Positions 60,460-64,000 of a stretch of DNA of 64,000 bases are shown here, one piece after another. A model generated the notes under the pieces. It was not told where the DNA came from and searched no databases. It saw nothing but the letters and a program-made list of their open reading frames with translations. Both the position numbers and the translations under genes were made by a program. Source of the stretch: Rhodopseudomonas pseudopalustris (GTDB lineage Bacteria; Pseudomonadota; Alphaproteobacteria; Rhizobiales; Xanthobacteraceae); the NCBI RefSeq assembly GCF_900110435.1, contig NZ_FODT01000005.1, forward strand, positions 62,001-126,000, written 5' to 3'. The number at the start of each line of letters is the position of its first letter. Position 1 is the first letter of the stretch.

Positions 60460-61842
60460 ATGGACGCGCGAACGCCTCGACCGAGCCCGGATCCGCCGCT
60501 GCTGCCGCCTGAGGCTGCACCGGGCGGGTGGCGCTCGGCTCGCAGCGAGCCGTCGCTGTCGGGCATGTTCGGCTCCGTCCCGACCCGGGCGAGCGGCTCG
60601 TTCGGACGCAAGCTGATCGCCTTTCTCGGCCCCGGCTATCTGGTCGCGGTCGGCTATATGGACCCCGGCAACTGGGCCACGTCGCTCGCCGGCGGCTCGA
60701 AGTTCGGCTACGCGCTGCTGACCGTCGCTTTGGTCTCCAACATCATGGCGATCATCTTGCAGTCGCTGTGTACGCGGCTCGGGGTCGGCGCCGGACGCGA
60801 TCTCGCCCAGGCTTGCCGCGACGCCTATCCGAAATGGGCGTCCTGGCCGCTATGGCTCACGGCGGAAATCGCGATCACCGCGACCGATCTCGCCGAGGTG
60901 ATCGGCACCGCGATCGGGCTCAACCTGCTATTCGGCATTCCGCTCGAACTCGGCGTCATCATTACGGCTGCCGACGTGTTCCTGATCCTGGCGCTGCAGG
61001 CGTTCGGCTTCCGCTGGATCGAGGCTTTCGTGGTCGCGCTGCTCGGCGTGATCGCGGCCTGCTTCGCGATCCAGATCGCGATGGCCGATCCGGATTGGGG
61101 CGCGGTGATCCGCGGCTTCGCACCGACCACACAGATCCTGCGCAATCCGGAGATGCTGTATCTGGCGCTCGGCATCCTCGGCGCCACGGTGATGCCGCAT
61201 AATCTGTACCTGCATTCCGGACTGGTGCAGACCCGCGGCTATCGCGACGATGTCGCGTCGAAGCGCGAAGCCATCAAGCTCGCGACCATCGACTCGACGC
61301 TGGCGCTGTGCCTTGCGCTGACCATCAACGCCTCGATCCTGATCCTCGCGGCGGCGACCTTCCACCACGCCGGCAAGACCGACATCGCCGAACTCGATCA
61401 GGCGCACGCCTTCCTCGCGCCGCTGCTCGGCTCGACGCTGGCGCCGACGCTGTTCGGCATCGCGCTGCTCTGCTGCGGCCTCAACTCGACGATCACCGCG
61501 ACGCTGGCGGGGCAGATCGTGATGGAAGGCTTCATCGAGATCAAGATCGCGCCGTGGCTGCGCCGGATGGTGACGCGGATGATCGCGATCGTGCCGGCTG
61601 TCGGCGTGACGCTGTGGGCGGGCGAGAAAGCGACCGGCCAGTTGCTGATCCTCAGTCAGGTGGTGCTGAGCCTGCAGCTGCCGTTTGCCGTGGTGCCGCT
61701 GGTGCTGTTCACCGCAAGCCGGGCCAAGATGGGCGTATTCGTCGCGCCGCGCTGGCTGACAGCCGCTGCGGTCGTGATCGCCGTCATCATCATCGCGCTG
61801 AATATGAAGCTGGTCTACGACTTCGCCACCGGCGGGTCGTGA
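60460..61842 (+). CDS. mntH: Nramp-family divalent metal (manganese) transporter MntH
   Basis: A proton-coupled Mn(II)/Fe(II) importer. The 460-residue protein has about eleven spans and both family signatures: [16 protein letters not shown] in span 1 (the DPGN metal-binding motif) and [13 protein letters not shown] in span 6 (the MPH motif). The N-terminal 45 residues are Pro/Arg-rich and poorly conserved; ATG 60460 is the first start and ATG 60565 ([11 protein letters not shown]) an alternative. A palindromic operator precedes it, which supports metal-responsive control. Confidence 0.93.
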   Translation: MDARTPRPSPDPPLLPPEAAPGGWRSARSEPSLSGMFGSVPTRASGSFGRKLIAFLGPGYLVAVGYMDPGNWATSLAGGSKFGYALLTVALVSNIMAIILQSLCTRLGVGAGRDLAQACRDAYPKWASWPLWLTAEIAITATDLAEVIGTAIGLNLLFGIPLELGVIITAADVFLILALQAFGFRWIEAFVVALLGVIAACFAIQIAMADPDWGAVIRGFAPTTQILRNPEMLYLALGILGATVMPHNLYLHSGLVQTRGYRDDVASKREAIKLATIDSTLALCLALTINASILILAAATFHHAGKTDIAELDQAHAFLAPLLGSTLAPTLFGIALLCCGLNSTITATLAGQIVMEGFIEIKIAPWLRRMVTRMIAIVPAVGVTLWAGEKATGQLLILSQVVLSLQLPFAVVPLVLFTASRAKMGVFVAPRWLTAAAVVIAVIIIALNMKLVYDFATGGS

Positions 61843-61854
61843 CACTGTGCACAT

Positions 61855-61896
61855 CGTCATCCTTGAGGCTCGCTTCGCTCGCACTTCAGGATGACG
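61855..61896. repeat. Short palindromic repeat (CGTCATCC...GGATGACG)
   Basis: CGTCATCCTTGAGGCTCGC and its near-complement GCACTTCAGGATGACG form a hairpin with a TTCGCT loop. It sits between the convergent mntH and bpt genes and could also stop transcription from either side. It shares the GTCAT/ATGAC ends of the other elements listed. Confidence 0.7.
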
Positions 61897-61931
61897 CCGC
61901 GCAAATGCGCAGCGAGCGAAATTGATTGGTA

Positions 61932-62705
61932 TCAGTCCTGCGGCTCGGGATACTCGCCCGATGCATCGACCCGGATCCAGCCGCTCGGCGCGAGCCGCTG
62001 TTGCGGCAGATAGCGGCCCTTGTAGTCCATCTTCTTCGAGCCTTCGATCCAGTAGCCGAGATAGACGTAAGGCAGGCCGAGCCGGCGGGCGCGGGCGATG
62101 TGATCGAGGATCATGAAGGTGCCGAGCGATCGGTTTTGTTCGCCGGGCTCGTAGAACGAGTACACCATCGACAGCCCGTCATTGAGCACGTCGGTCAGCG
62201 CCGCCGCGACCAGATCGCCGCCGCGGCCGGTGATGCCGGTGTCGAGGGTGCGCTTGCGATATTCGATGATCCGGGTCTCGACGTGGCTGTCCTCCACCAT
62301 CATCGCGTAGTCCAGAACAGTCATGTCGGCCATGCCGCCATGACGATGGCGCTGGTCGAGATAGGCGCGGAACACGGAATATTGCTCGGAGGTCGGCACC
62401 GGATTGCGCTGCTCGCCGACGATGTCGGCATTGCGGGCAAGAATTTTGCGCTGGTTGCGCGAGGCCCGGAATTCGTTGGCGATCACCCGGACCGAGACGC
62501 AGGACCGGCACTGGTCGCAGGCCGGCCGGTAGGCGATCGACTGGCTGCGCCGGAAGCCGCCGTGGGTGAGAAGGTCGTTGAGCTCGCCGGCCTTGTTGCC
62601 GACCAGATGGGTGAACACCTTGCGCTCGTGCCGGCCCGGCAGATACGGGCATGGCGAGGGGGCCGTCAGATAGAACTGCGGGGTGTCGCGCGAGTGCTGA
62701 GTCAC
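61932..62705 (-). CDS. bpt: Aspartate/glutamate leucyltransferase (Bpt)
   Basis: An aminoacyl-tRNA protein transferase that adds Leu to N-terminal Asp or Glu, marking the protein for ClpS-ClpAP. The 257-residue protein starts [25 protein letters not shown], where CPYLPGR is a family mark, and has [16 protein letters not shown] with the CxxC pair, and [21 protein letters not shown] near the C-terminus. Length fits Bpt. The order bpt-RDD-hemB on the minus strand is common in alphaproteobacteria. Confidence 0.94.
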   Translation of the reverse strand: MTQHSRDTPQFYLTAPSPCPYLPGRHERKVFTHLVGNKAGELNDLLTHGGFRRSQSIAYRPACDQCRSCVSVRVIANEFRASRNQRKILARNADIVGEQRNPVPTSEQYSVFRAYLDQRHRHGGMADMTVLDYAMMVEDSHVETRIIEYRKRTLDTGITGRGGDLVAAALTDVLNDGLSMVYSFYEPGEQNRSLGTFMILDHIARARRLGLPYVYLGYWIEGSKKMDYKGRYLPQQRLAPSGWIRVDASGEYPEPQD

Positions 62706-62775
62706 GTCGGTCCGTCAACCTCCAACGTGACACAGCATCGCGCCACGGCCGTGTTCGGTCAATCGCCTTTGCGGC

Positions 62776-63333
62776 TCAATATGAGCGCGCGGTCTGCGGC
62801 GCCAGCGCCGTGCTGTTGATAATTACGGTTCCGAGCAAGATGTCGTGCAGCAGCCGGCGGCGGCCGTTGAACAGTCCGACCAGCAGCACCAGCGGGGTGA
62901 GCATCGACAGCGACAGCCAGAACAGGAAGGCGTGCACGGCGCCGAGCACGAAATAGCCGGGCTCGCCGGTCCAGGTCGCCATCTCGATGCCGAGCGCCCG
63001 CATCCCGATCGTCGCTGAATGCGGCCCGCCGAGCGAAGCGCCGTAGTAGATCAGCGCCCAGATCACCGAGGCCGGCGACACGATCCAGAACAGCGTCCAG
63101 CCCAGGCCCAGCGTGATCACGCCAAACACCGTGATGAAGACGATTGCGAGCACCACCGGGATCGAGAGCACAACCAGATCGATCAGGAAGGCGAATACGC
63201 GCTTGCTAAGCACGCCCTGGAACAGCTCGGGATTGCGCCAGGGATCGAAGGCATCCGACCGCCCGTCGTCTTCACCGCCGCTCCAGCCGGCATTTCCACG
63301 CGCACCAGGCCCGTTCGAACCGTCGTCAGACAT
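62776..63333 (-). CDS. RDD family membrane protein
   Basis: A 185-residue RDD-domain protein with three hydrophobic spans. The RDD opening is KRVFAFLIDLVVLSIPVVLA, where the Arg and Asp of the name appear as R...D, and the second part shows GPHSATIGMRALGIEMATW. RDD proteins are poorly known; some are Na+/H+ antiporters. The N-terminal 45 residues are hydrophilic and Gly/Asp-rich. It lies between hemB and bpt. Confidence 0.9.
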   Translation of the reverse strand: MSDDGSNGPGARGNAGWSGGEDDGRSDAFDPWRNPELFQGVLSKRVFAFLIDLVVLSIPVVLAIVFITVFGVITLGLGWTLFWIVSPASVIWALIYYGASLGGPHSATIGMRALGIEMATWTGEPGYFVLGAVHAFLFWLSLSMLTPLVLLVGLFNGRRRLLHDILLGTVIINSTALAPQTARSY

Positions 63334-63470
63334 GACCCTTGCTCCCCGCTAGGAAAACGACAACGCCGTTCGACATGGCGACGGCCCGCACACCTTGCAA
63401 GGCCGTCACAACATTACAAAGCAGCAATCGACCGCGGGAAACCGGACGCGGGAAGCAATCAATCGGGAGT

Positions 63471-64000
<530 letters not shown>

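Overview
The window looks like chromosomal core sequence from a GC-rich purple non-sulfur alphaproteobacterium, most likely Rhodopseudomonas (R. palustris group). The reasons are an LH2 antenna gene pair (pucBA) with a PpsR-type operator, a glucan locus laid out like the Bradyrhizobium ndvB-ndvD-ndvC cluster, a phosphatidylcholine synthase, an IalB-family protein, and several alphaproteobacterial gene orders (rpoZ-rel-pdxJ-acpS-lepB-rnc-era-recO-parC; bpt-RDD-hemB; divergent recG / sdhE-mfd). I see no insertion sequences, prophage, CRISPR array or rRNA. One tRNA gene (Lys, TTT) is present.

Layout. 0.3-4.6 kb: coaD, a periplasmic cyclophilin, a TonB-C-like small protein, a cytoplasmic cyclophilin, queA and tgt (queuosine tRNA modification). 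4.7-7.2 kb: small proteins (zinc ribbon, orphan BrnA-type antitoxin), a DMT exporter, a RidA-like protein. 7.2-8.9 kb: LH2 pucBA with regulatory site and terminator, a formyltransferase-like protein, tRNA-Lys. 9.0-14.4 kb: cyclic beta-glucan synthesis locus. 14.3-20.7 kb: a SPOR-like envelope protein, glmU and glmS (UDP-GlcNAc supply), a DUF502 membrane protein. 20.8-26.8 kb: recG divergent from sdhE-mfd. 26.9-36.3 kb: a PleD-like but degenerate signalling protein, an AMP-ligase-like protein paired with a YejA-like binding protein, IalB, HspQ, an AEC transporter, a UbiH-type hydroxylase and pcs. 36.3-43.9 kb: TerC, quinone reductase, rimO, pxpBCA (5-oxoproline), an RraA-like protein and a cupin. 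44-49.1 kb: a DUF2147 protein, dapA, mscL, smpB, a peroxiredoxin, a family-5-type uracil-DNA glycosylase and a NYN protein. 49.4-60 kb: the rpoZ-to-parC information-processing cluster. 60-64 kb: an Nramp Mn transporter behind a palindromic operator, bpt, an RDD protein and the C-terminal part of hemB, cut by the window end.

Points that stand out: the tgt product has lost all four zinc ligands of the canonical enzyme while keeping its catalytic aspartates; the ndv-type locus may begin its third gene at an ATT codon; a REC-REC-GGDEF protein has lost its catalytic motifs; an acyl-CoA-synthetase-like protein has a ruined P-loop; a perfect palindrome precedes the Nramp gene; and several dispersed GC-rich palindromes share GTCAT/ATGAC ends. 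I did not find a clearly new multi-gene system. The interesting signals are altered members of known families plus regulatory sites. All assignments are by reading the sequence; no database search was run.
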